A stretch of DNA of 64,000 nt from Camarhynchus parvulus (taxonomy: Eukaryota; Chordata; Aves; Passeriformes; Thraupidae). Position 1 is the first letter of the stretch. The number at the start of each line of letters is the position of its first letter. A model generated the notes under the pieces. That model worked only from the letters and a program-made list of their open reading frames with translations, ran no database searches and was not told the DNA's origin. The DNA lies in contig NC_044585.1 in the NCBI RefSeq assembly GCF_901933205.1, positions 3,968,001-4,032,000 of the forward strand, written 5' to 3'. Of this stretch, positions 26,538-38,920 are shown in pieces. Both the position numbers and the translations under genes were made by a program.

Positions 26538-26694
26538 CTACTCTAAGGCTGATTATGCAGTTTAGCAACTGTTTAAGGTAATTCTGAGAAAACAGAGTGA
26601 GTGGTCTCTGTAGGCAAGTTTGGAGTGCAAGGAGAACTTGTGAGTGCCACAGAAAAGCAGAATGAAGCCTCAGGGCTGTCAGCCTTAGCACCAC
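26538..26694 (-). CDS. Candidate internal exon (157 or 46 nt) of minus-strand gene
   Basis: A 52-codon open frame rich in leucine, ending in NYLKQLLNCIISLRV. Donor GAGTAG-GTGACTCC is fair. There are two good acceptors in the same phase: CCATTGCCACTGCAG at 26694 and the stronger CTCTGTTTTCTCAG at 26583, which would give a 46-nt exon. Phase 0 in, one base out, matching the next exon at 25454. The peptide looks helical; family unknown. Confidence 0.32.
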
Positions 26695-27586
26695 CTGCAG
26701 TGGCAATGGTGACACCTGGGTGACAACACATTTTTATATATTAAGAGCACCTGTGCCTAAATGGGAGTTTACTCTGCCAAAGCCTCTCTCGACAGACCCC
26801 CCCCTGCATGTGGGTGTTTTGTTTCATTTGCTTGGTTTCTAATGTTTATTTATTTATTGAAATGAGACCAGAAGAAATGTCCTGCTGGACCAGAAGTTTC
26901 GTGTCTAGTGCTTCAGGTTCCTTCCCTTGACTCAGATCCATTCCCAATTCTCTGAAGAGGAAGAACATCTTCCCTGGTTCCTGTGGATCAGACTGAAAGT
27001 CACCAAACTGAAAATAAACATTACAGCATTAATTAAGGACAGCTCAGCACAGAGAAGGTATGTGCAGTCTCAGGGTTCCAAATATTTTCTGAGCTGGTCA
27101 TGACCTGTGACAGCATTGTGTCATCTCACCAGCATGGCAACAAGTCTGAGTTCAAGTTTGACAGAGACTTTGCAGGAAGTTGAGCAACCACAACCTTCAT
27201 TAAAATACCAGACAGGGAGAAGAGCTTGTTCAATGGCCTGGACTTAAAGAATGGCTGCTCTGAGTGCTCAGGGATTAACAATCTACAAAAGTTACACATA
27301 ATTTTCAAAACCAAGTGGTGCAAATACATTTTTCTACTGAGATGCAAACTAGAGCAAAAGTGTCTCCACAAGTCTAGTGCTGAAAAACTTTGTATGCCAG
27401 GAAGTGTCTTTGGTGCACAAATACATTCACATAGTACCTGTGCAAAATGCATGTATGCTTTATAAATTGTTATGCTTAAATGCTTAAGAAATGTAACTTT
27501 TCTCTTGGGAGTCTATTATATAGACTACTGTGTCTGACATAAAAAGAATATCCAATTTCCAAACCTGGGAATAGAAAATTACTTAC

Positions 27587-27639
27587 TTGTAGCTGCTTTT
27601 CCCTGAAGGTACACGCTGTCATAAACCTCTATTCTGGGT
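27587..27639 (-). CDS. Candidate internal exon (53 nt) of minus-strand gene
   Basis: The donor CTACAA-GTAAGTAA is strong. The acceptor (GAAAGCACAG) has a poor pyrimidine tract. The single open frame reads PRIEVYDSVYLQGKAAT, with G in the first position of 7 of 17 codons. One base out does not match the phase-0 entry of the next candidate at 26694, so if both are real either an exon is missing or a boundary is wrong. Confidence 0.27.
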
Positions 27640-29280
27640 CTGTGCTTTCACCCCCAAGGAAGGCACAGACCCATAAAAAGCCCTCAAGTCAGACACAAGC
27701 ACAATTTTGGAACTCCCTCAACCATCAGTTTCTTCAAAAAAAAGACATATTCCTGCCTATTAAAAAAAATTATATAGGTAGATTAATAAAAAAAGACTTC
27801 AGATCACTCAGCTGTGTCTGGAGTTCAGGCTAAAAGGAGCATGAAAACAGTAATTCCTTCCTGCACTAGTTTTAGATCAAAGGACTTATTCATTGATTCC
27901 AAGCAATCCAAAGCTCCAGGCCCTCATAATTTTTGTCCATGTGCCCCAGGTAGAGCAAATGCACAAAAAAGGGGCCCAGCAGACTCAGAGCTGTGGCTGG
28001 AACACTTGCTCTGCTGTGTAGCTTTTGCACAACAGAGCAAAGCCTGAGAACATTCAGGTACTTAAAAAAATGGGGGAGAACATTTTGCTTTTTAGAATCT
28101 TGACTTAAGAAGGCACAAAAGTTTAAAAAATCATGTTCCTATCTAAGATTTCAGCAGAACAAAGGTTCAAAATGTAAGGAGCAGGGACTTGGGTACTCAG
28201 CCTTCACCTGCTGGAAATGCCAATCAGAGATTACTGGACACATTCAGCATCAAGAGTCTCTTATACTGAACTGTAAGAAAAAAAAAAAGTATTTGTCATT
28301 ACATAAATTTAATAATCACAATTTGACTTTTTTTTCCCCAGAGATCAAAGTTATTTATTGTAACAATTTGTAATAAAAAGCAGGTTTTGAATATTAAATG
28401 TCGTAGTCTGTGGAAATAGGCTTTCAAAAGTAGACTGGATTTTAGAAACGAGCTACTAGACAAAGCACTTTAAAAAATTATTTCCAGCATAAAAACATAA
28501 ATGTTTATAACTTCATTCCTGTACACTCAGGAACACAACTGATCTACCCATAAATAATGCTAAAAGACAAATAATGATTTCTTCTGATAAGCCCTTCTAA
28601 ATTTCACAGTACTTTTGAAGGTAGAAAGGTGCCAGATGGATGGAACAGACTTTGCAGGTGGAACACCTTCAGAGAAGCTGCTTCAGAAGCAAATTGGTTT
28701 TAAAAACTGAGGTTTTCATATTTTGAGTAATATTCAACTTGTATCAGGGGACATGGTTTTTGAGAGTTCAGTCGAAAAATCCAATAAATTCTAAGTATTT
28801 GAACACCCTTTGATCTTTTTTCTCCTTTTCAGTTACCATTTCCTCAAGGCTGCCTTCCCTGGCACGTCTGTAATCTGGAACAGCACCTCCTCAGCCCCAT
28901 CCCACAGCACAAAATGTAACAACATCCCCAAAATCTATGAACTTGTGCTAACTTTCTCATCACCTCTCCAGGAACAGCATGGAACAGAGTGACACTCACA
29001 GCACCGGTTATTTTGTTGTGGTTTTTGGTGTTTTTTTTTTTTTAAATTACACACCCTGTATTTAAAGAAAATATTAGAAGAAACCTGACTTGGATACTCC
29101 AAGAACAGGAAATTTCCAATTGGCTCTGTTCATGACACCTACTTGGTTTTGGGGGTTTTTTCCCCGATTTTTCTGTTTTGTTTTCCAGAAGCAGCTAAGT
29201 GTTGCCAGCAGCCAGGTACCATTAGTTCTCCCTGATTACACAATTAATACAGATTAAGAATCTGTCAGGCTCCCTCCCCA

Positions 29281-29640
29281 CTGAGGGGCTGAGGGTGGGC
29301 GGCAACGGAGCCCTCAGGTTTCAATGGCGGGAAAGCGCCGGTGACCACGGGCACGGGCTGGAGACGTTTGACTGCAATTATTTGAAGTGTTTAACGCCAC
29401 AGAGATCCAAAATTTGTTCTCTGAAGTGCAACATTTCCTTTTCTCCTGCCTCTGGCCAGCGAGCTCTGCTAGTCCCTGGGGAAGGGACAAGATCTGTGTC
29501 CGCCCCGGCCTCCCTCAGGGAGGCGTACCTCGCTCCGCGCCCTCCCTCAGGCCCTGAGGGGGTGATTCCATCGCCGTCCTCTCGGGAAACAGAAGGGAAA
29601 AACTTCGTTTCCTCAATATTATCTGTCATTACAGCGGCAT
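29281..29640. promoter_or_regulatory. CpG-island-like segment in AT-rich DNA
   Basis: I count about 21 CpG dinucleotides in 360 bp, an observed/expected ratio near 0.75, with GC content well above the surrounding sequence. This would satisfy usual CpG-island criteria. It may be an internal or alternative promoter, or a CpG-rich coding exon. On the minus strand the flanking side (29640-29790) is AT-rich, complex sequence containing a TATA-like CTTTATAACTG, which would suit a minus-strand start just before the ATG at 29629. Confidence 0.5.
29378..29629 (-). CDS. Candidate minus-strand coding exon in CpG island
   Basis: An 83-codon open frame from ATG to TAA starting MTDNIEETKFFPSVSRED, followed by a Gly/Pro/Arg-rich middle and ending REQILDLCGVKHFK. 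G occupies the first position in about 41 percent of codons against about 25 percent in the other two, a good coding signature even allowing for the GC-rich context. It contains a plausible donor (GCGAG-GTACGC) after codon 34 and a very strong acceptor (CTTGTCCCTTCCCCAG) near codon 52, so it could be two exons or a first exon with a downstream acceptor. It is on the same strand as the candidate split gene. Not recognised. Confidence 0.33.
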   Translation of the reverse strand: MTDNIEETKFFPSVSREDGDGITPSGPEGGRGARYASLREAGADTDLVPSPGTSRARWPEAGEKEMLHFREQILDLCGVKHFK

Positions 29641-31692
29641 GAATTTGGAAAGGTGCAATCCGAGCTTAAAACGGGACGTAATTATAGAACAGTAGAACTC
29701 TCTCTTTTTAATTTGCCGTGCAGTTATAAAGCCAGAGAACACTGCTGGAGTGTCTCATTTGTTAAACTCAACAATACATTATTGTGACAATCTGAACAGT
29801 CTTTGCAGCTTGGGTGTTGGTGGGGTTTTTTTTTAGTGTCTTCAACTTAAAGCATCTTCAACTTAAGAAGACTTTTATTATAGCTCATCTAATTTCCTTC
29901 AAGCCAGTTGCAATGATCATATCCTGACGTTAAGAAAAAAAAAAAAAAAAAGCTTGTACAGCTCCATATGTGAGAAACAATAAATTAAAAAAAAAACAAC
30001 CATAAAGTGAGATTAGATAAGGAAATGACCCAAAAGTTTTCTGTGGGAATGATGATGGTGATTGAGAACTGGGATGGAGCAGCTGCAGGTGGGAGGAAGG
30101 CAGCCAGGCTGCAGTGCTGCTGCTGCAGCAGGTGGAGCTCCGTGCCCTCCCAAGGACCTGCAGGCGACCAGAGCTCACAGGAACCCCTGGCATCCCTGCT
30201 CCCTGCCTCAAACAACTCCTCTCGTCATCTCCTCACCTCCAGAAAGAAAACTGCAAGCTCCTGAAGTATTTTTGGATCAAAAAAATTATTTCTTTCAGCC
30301 AAACCCCTCTTCTGCAGACTCTAGAGTTCACCCTAACAACTCCCAAATACTTCCACTTTCTCTTTTAGATAATTCTGGAGGTTAAAAATTGCTCGATTCT
30401 GACAAATTCATTCTTTTGATAACACTAACCCCGTGTCACACACCTGTCATCTTTGCAGATGTCATTCTGTAAGTTTTGAGATTTTCCCAATTTTTTTGTT
30501 TGCTTGTTTAAGCTGGTGAAAGAATCTCTTTCCTCTGAATTAATGATGTTTTTTCATTCCGGGTAACTCATTAAGTTTATATGTAGTGTCAAAACTAGCA
30601 GATTGACACACCTATTGCACTCTTCTTCCTGACAATATATCACTCAACCAGGAGTATTATGATAACATTTGCAAACTGAATGTGTTTTTGTTGAAAATGA
30701 ATCAGCACAGCCTCATCACGAGACAACATTTAGTCACCCACATGCAAGATTGACCTCAAAAAATGTGGTTTTTGCTTTTATGAAAATGTTTAGGCAGCTT
30801 TTGTAAAGCACCACATACAGAGATGGCTGCTGCAGTTCTGCAGGCAGGATTCTAAATGTTGAATTTTAAAGACAGTGTTCTAGCCAAGCACTCAGGATTT
30901 TTTTTCCCCTATTTCCTCTTTTCTTGCTGCTGCTCAATACTGACCCATCCTGCCCTCTCACTAGAAAGTGGGAACACAGAACAGACATCAGGACCAAAAG
31001 AGAATTTTCAATTAAACACAAGAGGCTCCAAGACAAAGGACGTGACAAGGAATAGACTGCAGAAAATTTAGATTTCTTTCAGAGCAACACTATTTTAGTG
31101 CTTAGGAAAAAAAGGAGAAAAGCCACAGCTAAATCTGCACAAAGACAAAACACCTGATTTGTTAAGGCTGTGCTGTGCCATATCAATAATGCAAAGCACT
31201 TTGCAGTTGAGGATCTCAGTTGCCAAGGGGAGCACTTGGTAAGAGCTGCTGCAGCAGCTCCCCAGCTCCCACACTGCTGCTCTGGTCAGAATGGTGCCAG
31301 CCAGCACCCACAGAAAGGGGCCTCATCCCACTGGTTTTCCATGGCAGTTTTAATGAGTAAAGCAGTTCCAGTCCTGTTGGATGTCCCTCTGCACTCCAAT
31401 GAACATGTTACTGTCAGTGGAGACACATCAGCCAAATGGAAGGAGACAGCTCAGGAGTCAGACAAAGGTTGCCTGCTAGTGAGAGCATAAGAAGGAAACG
31501 CGGAATAAATAGATTCAATTTCATCTCTGTCAGGAATTTCCTCTGACACCCTAAATAAAACATTTAGCACCTTATTCCAGCTAGCAGAGGCCTTTTCTTG
31601 ACTGTGATGAATTCCACGGCTCATCGTGCCTCCACTTACTGTGCCTGGAATGGGAATTAAAGCACTTCTCTTCCATGAACATCCACAAAGGA

Positions 31693-31750
31693 TTCTGATA
31701 TTATGGATATCAGAAAAAGCATTTCGATATTATCGATATCATAGAAAGCA
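31693..31750. repeat. Two-copy 29-bp tandem repeat with GATAT palindromes
   Basis: TGATATTATGGATATCAG is followed 29 bp later by CGATATTATCGATATCAT, each with the same AGAAA-AGCA tail. Each unit is itself a near palindrome around GATAT-ATATC. Confidence 0.7.
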
Positions 31751-34700
31751 CCTGTAAAGAAAAAAACCCTGTTTTCATAACAAAACCATCTTGAATAGCT
31801 TGGGATTGTTTATTCCATCCATTTGCTTCCATTTCTCATACTCCTGTGAGAAATCCTTTTATTTTCTTGTCTCCAAGGATTATTTACTAGTGCTGGCAAG
31901 GTTGGTAAGTTTTGTAAAATAATTGGATCAGATTGATCACAGTTGCAATATTATTGTTATCAGTGCATTTACCCTACAGTAACTTTGAACCCTTTAAGCA
32001 ACTACATAATTTGATCTTCCATCTTTATAGTCTTTGTAAACTCTTTTCATTCAGATGATTTAAAAATCTTAAAATGTGTCCTTGGAAGTCAATACAAATA
32101 AGGAAGGAAAAAAAAAGTGTCCTCTTAGGTATGACATCTCTCTATACCACCTATCTTTTTCTTCTGTTTCTGTCCTTTTTGTGGTCTTTGGACATTGTGC
32201 CTGTAATTAGATATTTGCAACCCTCCCAAAGCCCTTTATGCACTTTTTTGATTGCTTACTGGCAATGACAATGTTACTCAGCGTTAGCTAATGTTTTCTA
32301 GATATTTTCTCCCCAGTTAAGTCAAAATTACAAATGTTTTTGCCAAATCTCCCAGAATACCAAATGTCCCAAAGCCATTTTCAATTGCCAAAAATCCATT
32401 CTACTAGAAATTAATGCAATCACTGTTAAACAGAAAAGAAGAAAACCTCATCTGCACCATAATACTGCTTGCTTCCCCCTTGCTATTAGAGTTCAAAATA
32501 GATTACAGAAGTGCTGAAAAGAACCCTTCAGGCACAAAGGACACTCAGAAAGCAGAAACATCCATAAACATCTTTAAAAAAAATTGGTTTCTTACTTCTG
32601 CTAGTCTAACACAGGATTTCTTATTGCAATGTTATGCTAAAAACATGAGAGTTCATGAACCAAGGCAGGAGTACCTAATAAAATTATCAGATCGATATCT
32701 GCTACAGCACAGACTCTCTATTCAATCCAAAAGCAGCAAACAAAAAAAGAACATGTTATTCTGTTTTATTTCAGAGTGAGAGCAAAGTTAATTTGAGAAA
32801 GAATTGGGGGAAGACACAGCTGGAGAGCAGAGTTTCCAGCCTCAGGAAATTCAAGGAAATGTAATTGAGAACAAATTATCTCTTTAATTACTTTTGACCA
32901 AATCAATAAGAAGCATGGAATAAAGAGCATGATGGCTGCCACCTGGTAGAGGACTAAGAACACCAAAGTTGAAAAGTAACACAAAACTAAAACACAGCTG
33001 TGGCAAGGACAATCAGAGCATTTCTTTTACCAAATTAAAAAAGTAAAAAGGGAAAGAAGAGTGTGAATAGTATTAGCTTGATAAACAAAGAGTGTGTGCA
33101 GAATTTAATGGTTGTTTTTGGCTGCTTCTCACTCAGCTGTGAAGATTGTTAACGCTTCACTATTTTGTCCACTCCCAAAATATCCCATCATGACTCAGGA
33201 ATCGGAAAGAAGAATCCCCAAAACCTCTTGTTTCCTCCTGAATCTCCACTACTTCTCCCATGCTGGCTTTTATTTATCAAACACCAATGTAGGAATTCTT
33301 TACTGTTTGAGTTCAAGGCAAGCACTTATTCTTGTCAGTGTGTTAATAAACCAGAGCAAGATCTTACCTCTCCCTTGGCTTGGTTCCCAGGTCTGAGCAG
33401 GAATACTCACACCCAGAGGTCATGTGTGTGTAGCTAAGTGGGGCTGGATGGGACAGAGCTCTCTAGCAAGGCAGAGATGGAGGGGCTGCACTGGCAGCCA
33501 GCCGCAGTGAAGGCTCCCAGCCTATTTTTAATAATTAATTAATAATACATGGTCCCCATTCCCACAGTAGTTCAGCACCTTTAAGACATTAATCCTCACA
33601 GCAGCAGTGTGGCATTTTCCTCTTTGACTCACTGAAGAATGAGGGTGGAGCAGGACAAGTGCCTTGTCCTGGCAATTCCAAGCAGGGCAGTGAACCCAAA
33701 ACCTCTATCTCGGCATGGAAGCCCCGGATCCCCTCACACAGCCTGGCTGAATGTTCCAGCATTTGTCACTGTCACTGAGGAACGTGTGGGGAGGCAAATT
33801 GCTGAACCTCCTCCTCTCTCCTCAACCATGCTTTAGTTTAACATTCCACAACTGTTCTTCATGTGGCTGCTGGGCACTGAGGTTAAAGCAGATTTCAGAT
33901 GTGCTGTCGACACCTCGCCCTCTGCCTTTTTCTCTTTCTTATCACAACTCCTTGGGGACCTTAAGATCTTCAGTGTTTCAAACAGTTTCTTTAAAAGTCT
34001 TGGCACCTACATGTGAGCAGGAAAATGTGTTCATTTTATGGGCTGAGTAAATGAAATTTCACTCTGATGTGACCTTTGCTTGCATTTTTTTTTTCTTGAA
34101 GGGAAGCAGAGTGGTCATTTTCCATCTCCAGAATCCTGCATCTACATTCACAGCACACATGCTGGGATGGCTGGCTCAGCTGATCTGTTCACCAGCTCCT
34201 CACGAGGTGTCTGACAGTGATCATCTGCTTTATCCTCTTCACAGTATAGCTGCGAGATGAAATTCTAGCAGAAACTAAATTTTACAGCACCATAAGCTGG
34301 CCTGTGACTGAGCACCAACTTTTATAGGTCCTTCACACAGGGATCAAACCTGCAAATGGAGCATCTTTGTTGTCCCAAACCACAGCCACACTAGCCAGAA
34401 TTTTAAAATAATTGAAAACTTGATATTACAAGACATTTTTTCCCCCTAGGAGTGTACATCTTACAGTTTTTGCATAGGTTTTATCAGAGTGCAGACATGC
34501 CTAAAATGTTATTAATTTTTCAGTGAAACAGAGCTGACTTCTACTACAAGTACTATCCTTGGCCCAGAAAAAAAACCCTCAGAAAGATGAACTACTTTCT
34601 ATTTCACTGTCAGACATATAATGGGAAAAAAAAAATATCCAAGTGCCAACACAATGCAGACAATGCAGTGAGACTTGCTATGTAGCCTGAGGTGAAAGAA

Positions 34701-35220
34701 AGGAGCTTTGGAGTCCTTTTTCCTGTAAGCTGCTGTATCCCACTTAGCGAGTAAATGGATTTCTGGCCAAAGCCATTGTCATCACTGAGCCCATTCCCAC
34801 AGAAAAGCATTCCCTGAGAGGTCCTGGGAGCAACCATGAACCACCCTACTGGTTTTGTCCATAAATAGAAAAACTCATTCTGCAAACAGAAATGAACATT
34901 TTTCAGAAGAACTAAAAATCATTTTAACCCCCAACAACAAAGAAAAACATATTAAAAAGACACAATGACAGGCTTCCTGGAATAACTGTCTCAAACAACA
35001 GCTGGCCAAGTATGACAGATTCACATAGAAGAAAGAGCTGGCTGTGCTTTGTAACAGACATCATTTCAAACCCAGATCTCAGAACTCCCTTGATCCAAAG
35101 AAAAGTTCTTTTAGTTGGCTTAGGGGCAGAAAAGCTATTGGTAGAATGAACAACTAATTATGGTTAAATTTACCTCTGGAAGGAGCTGGGGGTGCAAAAC
35201 CAGCCCTGTAAGCAGAACAC

Positions 35221-35240
35221 GCATCCTTTTAAAAGGATGC
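35221..35240. repeat. Perfect 20-bp palindrome
   Basis: GCATCCTTTTAAAAGGATGC is its own reverse complement. It could extrude as a short cruciform or bind a dimeric protein. It lies 15 bp from a 32-nt segment with very good minus-strand splice sites. Confidence 0.95.
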
Positions 35241-36182
35241 AGTTTTCTCATCACATCCAGATTGACAATATCTTCATGCACAAATTACAAGATTCTCTCC
35301 TTGAAGAGCACAGGCAGATGAATCAGAATCTCTCAGCAGACTGGCAAATACAAAATTTGTTTGGTATTACTGTGCATGCAGTGGTAGACCTAAGGTTAGA
35401 CTGGAACCCTCCATATGGAGGAGTTAGACAACAGGAATAAACTTCTGTAGGATCATTATGGAATTTATCAAATTATGCTTTGTCTATCAAAACTTCAACT
35501 TCTACGTTTATTTTTCACACTGTCTAATCTTTTTGAGATTCTAAACCTATTTCAAAAATGCAGATGATTGAGTTTGTATAACGAGAAATTTAATGACCTG
35601 TGAAGTGAGTGCATCTGCCAGCCCTAAAAAAGTCATCTTTCCACCACGTGCACATCCCAATATGGGTCTGATGGTGATGGTTCCACTGTTACTTTTCCAG
35701 GCATCCACTCCTGTTGCCTCCTTAAAACAAATGTACATTTTGGGAGGTGAGTTGAAGACTAAGAGTATTAAAATGCTTAAATATTTCTTACAATATTTTT
35801 CCAATAACACTTTGTAGAGAAATATTCACATTCTCTAAGTAAACTGAAAACAGAGTTTGCAAACAAAAAGATAAGCAAATTCTGAGCCACTGTTTAGTTT
35901 CACTCAAGCGTATTTTTGTCAAAGGGTCAAGTTCTGTGCTGGAATAAAAATCCTGATTGAATATGTATTTTGACAGGGATGAATATGATCCATATTGCAA
36001 CAGCAGAATGAATGTGTATCCAAGGACTGGCTGGCACCAGCTCCATCCACAGTAAACATGAGACAGATGAATGTGTCAAGAAAAAAATCTTAGTGGCTAC
36101 ATTTTATGCAAGATTACAGAGCATCCTTTAATCCTGATACAAACTCCTAATCACCCTTTACAGCTGTGCATACAGAATGTGC

Positions 36183-36232
36183 TTTAAATGTAACACACAG
36201 AACACAATTTAAATGTAACATACAGAACTCAA
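36183..36232. repeat. Two-copy 25-bp tandem repeat
   Basis: TTTAAATGTAACACACAGAA is repeated 25 bp later as TTTAAATGTAACATACAGAA with one difference in this core. A minor local duplication in a putative intron. Confidence 0.75.
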
Positions 36233-38836
36233 ACTGACCTCTCTTTGTTTTGTGTTTGTAATTTACATTAAAACTAGCATTCAGGCACACACATCCTGGC
36301 TGGGCATCGGTTTATATTTGTTAACATTCTGGCCTAGATTTGTTTGGTTTACTGCAAACAAAGCCATACCTGTGACTTTAAAAAATATTAGTATTTAGAC
36401 TGTACCCTACACCACTCACAAGTGACGCTCATTCCAAACTGCTAAAGGTCTGACACGTAAATAAGGGAATAAGCCCCAGTCAAGCCTGCCTTTCTGAAGG
36501 ACAGCTATTTTGAGCAGCAGTTTGTGATGGCCCTGCCAGCTGCACACACAGCCTGCCTCGCATCTGTGGCCCATTCTCTGTGAGCATTGCCTTTGTTTTC
36601 ATTTCCTAGTTTGTGTCCCATTAGTTTTAAGGCTGGATGTCACAGTGCTGTTAAATCGCTGGTTTCGAGCAGCGTGTCTCCCAGCTGACCTCAGAGCAAA
36701 GGCACAAAGATTTGATTTCTCTCACTTTCTCTGACAAGCCAGGGGTGCTGGGAGCCTCCAGCTCACACAGCAAACATGCTCTGACTCACCACACACCAAC
36801 CCAGATCTCACACAGATAATCAAAATGAACATTAATTTACGAGAACAGCTCAAAGTGGAAATACCTGAAGGGAAAAAATTACAAACACAGTATTTCACTG
36901 AGAGCAGCTTCTCAAACGGGAAGGATTCGAACGTTACTGGTGAGCTAATGGAAACAAAGTGACTGTTTGGAAAAGGTTTTTAGGGGGTTGGTTTGGGGGT
37001 TTAAAAATGTTTTTATCTGCTTTCCCTAACAGATGAAGCAAGCTCACTATCAGCAAGAGTGATTTCTGACTGTCAGACAACAAAGCTAAATGAATTTTGT
37101 GCTTCTGAGCTTTTAGAAATAGTCAGAAAAAAATTAAAAATAAAACTAGAGCTTTCATCTGATGAACCTGGACAGGGATCACTAGAATCCTGCCAAGGTT
37201 TAATTTCTCATTTTTCATGGATTAACATCATTGTTTATGTAGTTCAGGCTGTTGCATAGTGACACAGGCTCTAAACAGGGTGACAAGAAACAAACCCAAC
37301 CAAACAAATAACAATTCCAAGATGCAGCAATGCCTCTGATGGGTGTTTAGAATGAGCTTATTTTAAAGACATCCACCTATGATCTTCCCCAGCACTGGCA
37401 GCAGTTGTGGAGCAGAGTTTGGGGGGGTGAGGAGCCTCCAGTGATGTACAGCTGCCTGCACAGAGGAGTCAGCTCCCTGAACTGTGATGAGCAATTTGTC
37501 TCACAGCTTTGATCCACTGTCACTTTAGCTGACACTGACTCCAGGAATTAATTTCTAACATTTCAGGGTAACCTAGTAAAAAAAAATAAATGGAAGCAGT
37601 GCATGGTATAGATATCTGTAGATAACCTATCACCTGCTGCAGGTGTTGACAGCAAAGTTAAATATCTCCTGTTACAGCACAAAAGCTCTCAATTTCTTGA
37701 GCACACAAATACATAACCCTACCCAAGGCAAAGTATCAACGAAGTAAAGCAGCAGAAAGGACAAAATTTTTTAGCCATATGCTCTAAGCTAATACTGTGT
37801 TGGTCCTATGTGTGTGAGAGGCTTCCTGAGTGGAAGAACAGATCCTTTATTTCAACTGTGCCCACTGGAAAAGGACATCAGTTCCATCACAATGGAATCA
37901 GACTAGAATATGTGTGGGGTTTAATTACAAGACAGTTGCTATAGAGCTTGCTAATGTGATAAGTGCACTGCATGAAAGCCATAAATATTTCTCACTCTGG
38001 CTGAACTGATCAACACCAAATAGAGCAGCAAATAGTGGCTTTGGAAGTCATTTAGGAAGGGAATATAAACCGTCGTTAAATTCAGCCCTACTGTTATGCT
38101 GTCATTATGCTGCAGATGGATCACAAACCCTCGATTTCAGCATGTTTTGGGCAAAAATCTTTGTCATTAGCAAACTGGCAGTGAGCTGTGGCTTCAGGTT
38201 GTCATGCTTGGCCACCATGAACCTAAGGCAGTCACACCATTCCTCACCAGCCCATGAACCTGCCACGGTTGTGACACCTGCAGAAGGTACTGATCTAAGA
38301 GCTCTCAGTGAGCAACCTCTGGTCCTTTCCCGGTTCCTGTTCCCCTGTATCCAGGCAGGAGGTGACAGGAGAGGAAGACTGCTGGCTCACAAATACACAA
38401 GCTGAATTTGTCCACAATTCAACCAATAATAACATGTAAAAGTCTTATTCTGACAGTGTCAGACAGGACAGGTTTGACTTCCTGCCATTAACTCCCCCAG
38501 CATAAAGGTAAAAGTTTGTTCTTTAGTTTTAGGCCTTAGTTGTGAGATAACTTCATTTATTCTTAAATGAAATAGCTCCCCAAAAAGCAGGGTAAACAAT
38601 GAGCCCTGAGGATCAATTGTTACCAAATAAAGCTGTAAGCCTTCCTCTATCTGAACTGGGAACTATCAGGTTCAAGGGCTACAAGCACTATCAGCTGAGA
38701 GCAGAAGTCAAAACCAGTGGATTCCTGAAGCACTGGGATAGAAATGTTGACAAACGCTGGGACTAAATTATGCCACCTGGACAGATGAGGATCCTCAGCA
38801 TGGCAGACAAACGAGGCTCTCTGATCACTGGTGTAC

Positions 38837-38920
38837 CTGCAGAGGAGAAATGAACCACCAAGGCCAAAACTATTGAAGTAAATACACTTCAGAGTGAAGG
38901 ACTGCAGTCCAAGGGCTGCT
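38837..38920 (-). CDS. Candidate internal exon (84 or 144 nt) of minus-strand gene
   Basis: Acceptor ATTCTTCATCTGTTAG is good. The frame is open for nearly 90 codons: AALGLQSFTLKCIYFNSFGL, then GGSFLLC, then a Cys/His-containing part. Two donors are possible in the same phase, CTGCAG-GTACAC at 38837 and TCCAG-GTGGCA at 38777. It enters with one base, completing the two left by the exon at 43505-43615, and leaves two. The hydrophobic, Phe/Leu-rich start could be a buried segment. No family recognised. Confidence 0.42.

Larger units (their letters stand above)
29641..38836 (-). other. Putative intronic DNA; no placed exon
   Basis: About 9 kb, mostly AT-rich. It holds an A17 run at about 29935-29951, a two-copy 29-bp repeat near 31.7 kb, a 20-bp palindrome at 35221, and a two-copy 25-bp repeat near 36.2 kb. 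A minus-strand open stretch of about 85 codons after acceptor CATTTCTGTTTGCAG (near 34.89 kb) has no good donor. A 32-nt segment at 35174-35205 with excellent splice sites could be a micro-exon but is open in all three frames. Confidence 0.2.

Noticed and set aside
32414..32779. Plus-strand 121-codon open frame
   Set aside because: AT-driven composition (Lys/Asn/Ser-rich), no splice context, no family resemblance.
34610..34887. Minus-strand open stretch after a perfect acceptor (CATTTCTGTTTGCAG), starting NEFFYLWTKPVGWF
   Set aside because: No acceptable donor, weak first-position G, and a T-run inside; kept only as a note.
36900..36945. GGATTCGAACG, resembling a tRNA B box
   Set aside because: No A box at the right distance and no cloverleaf could be folded around it.
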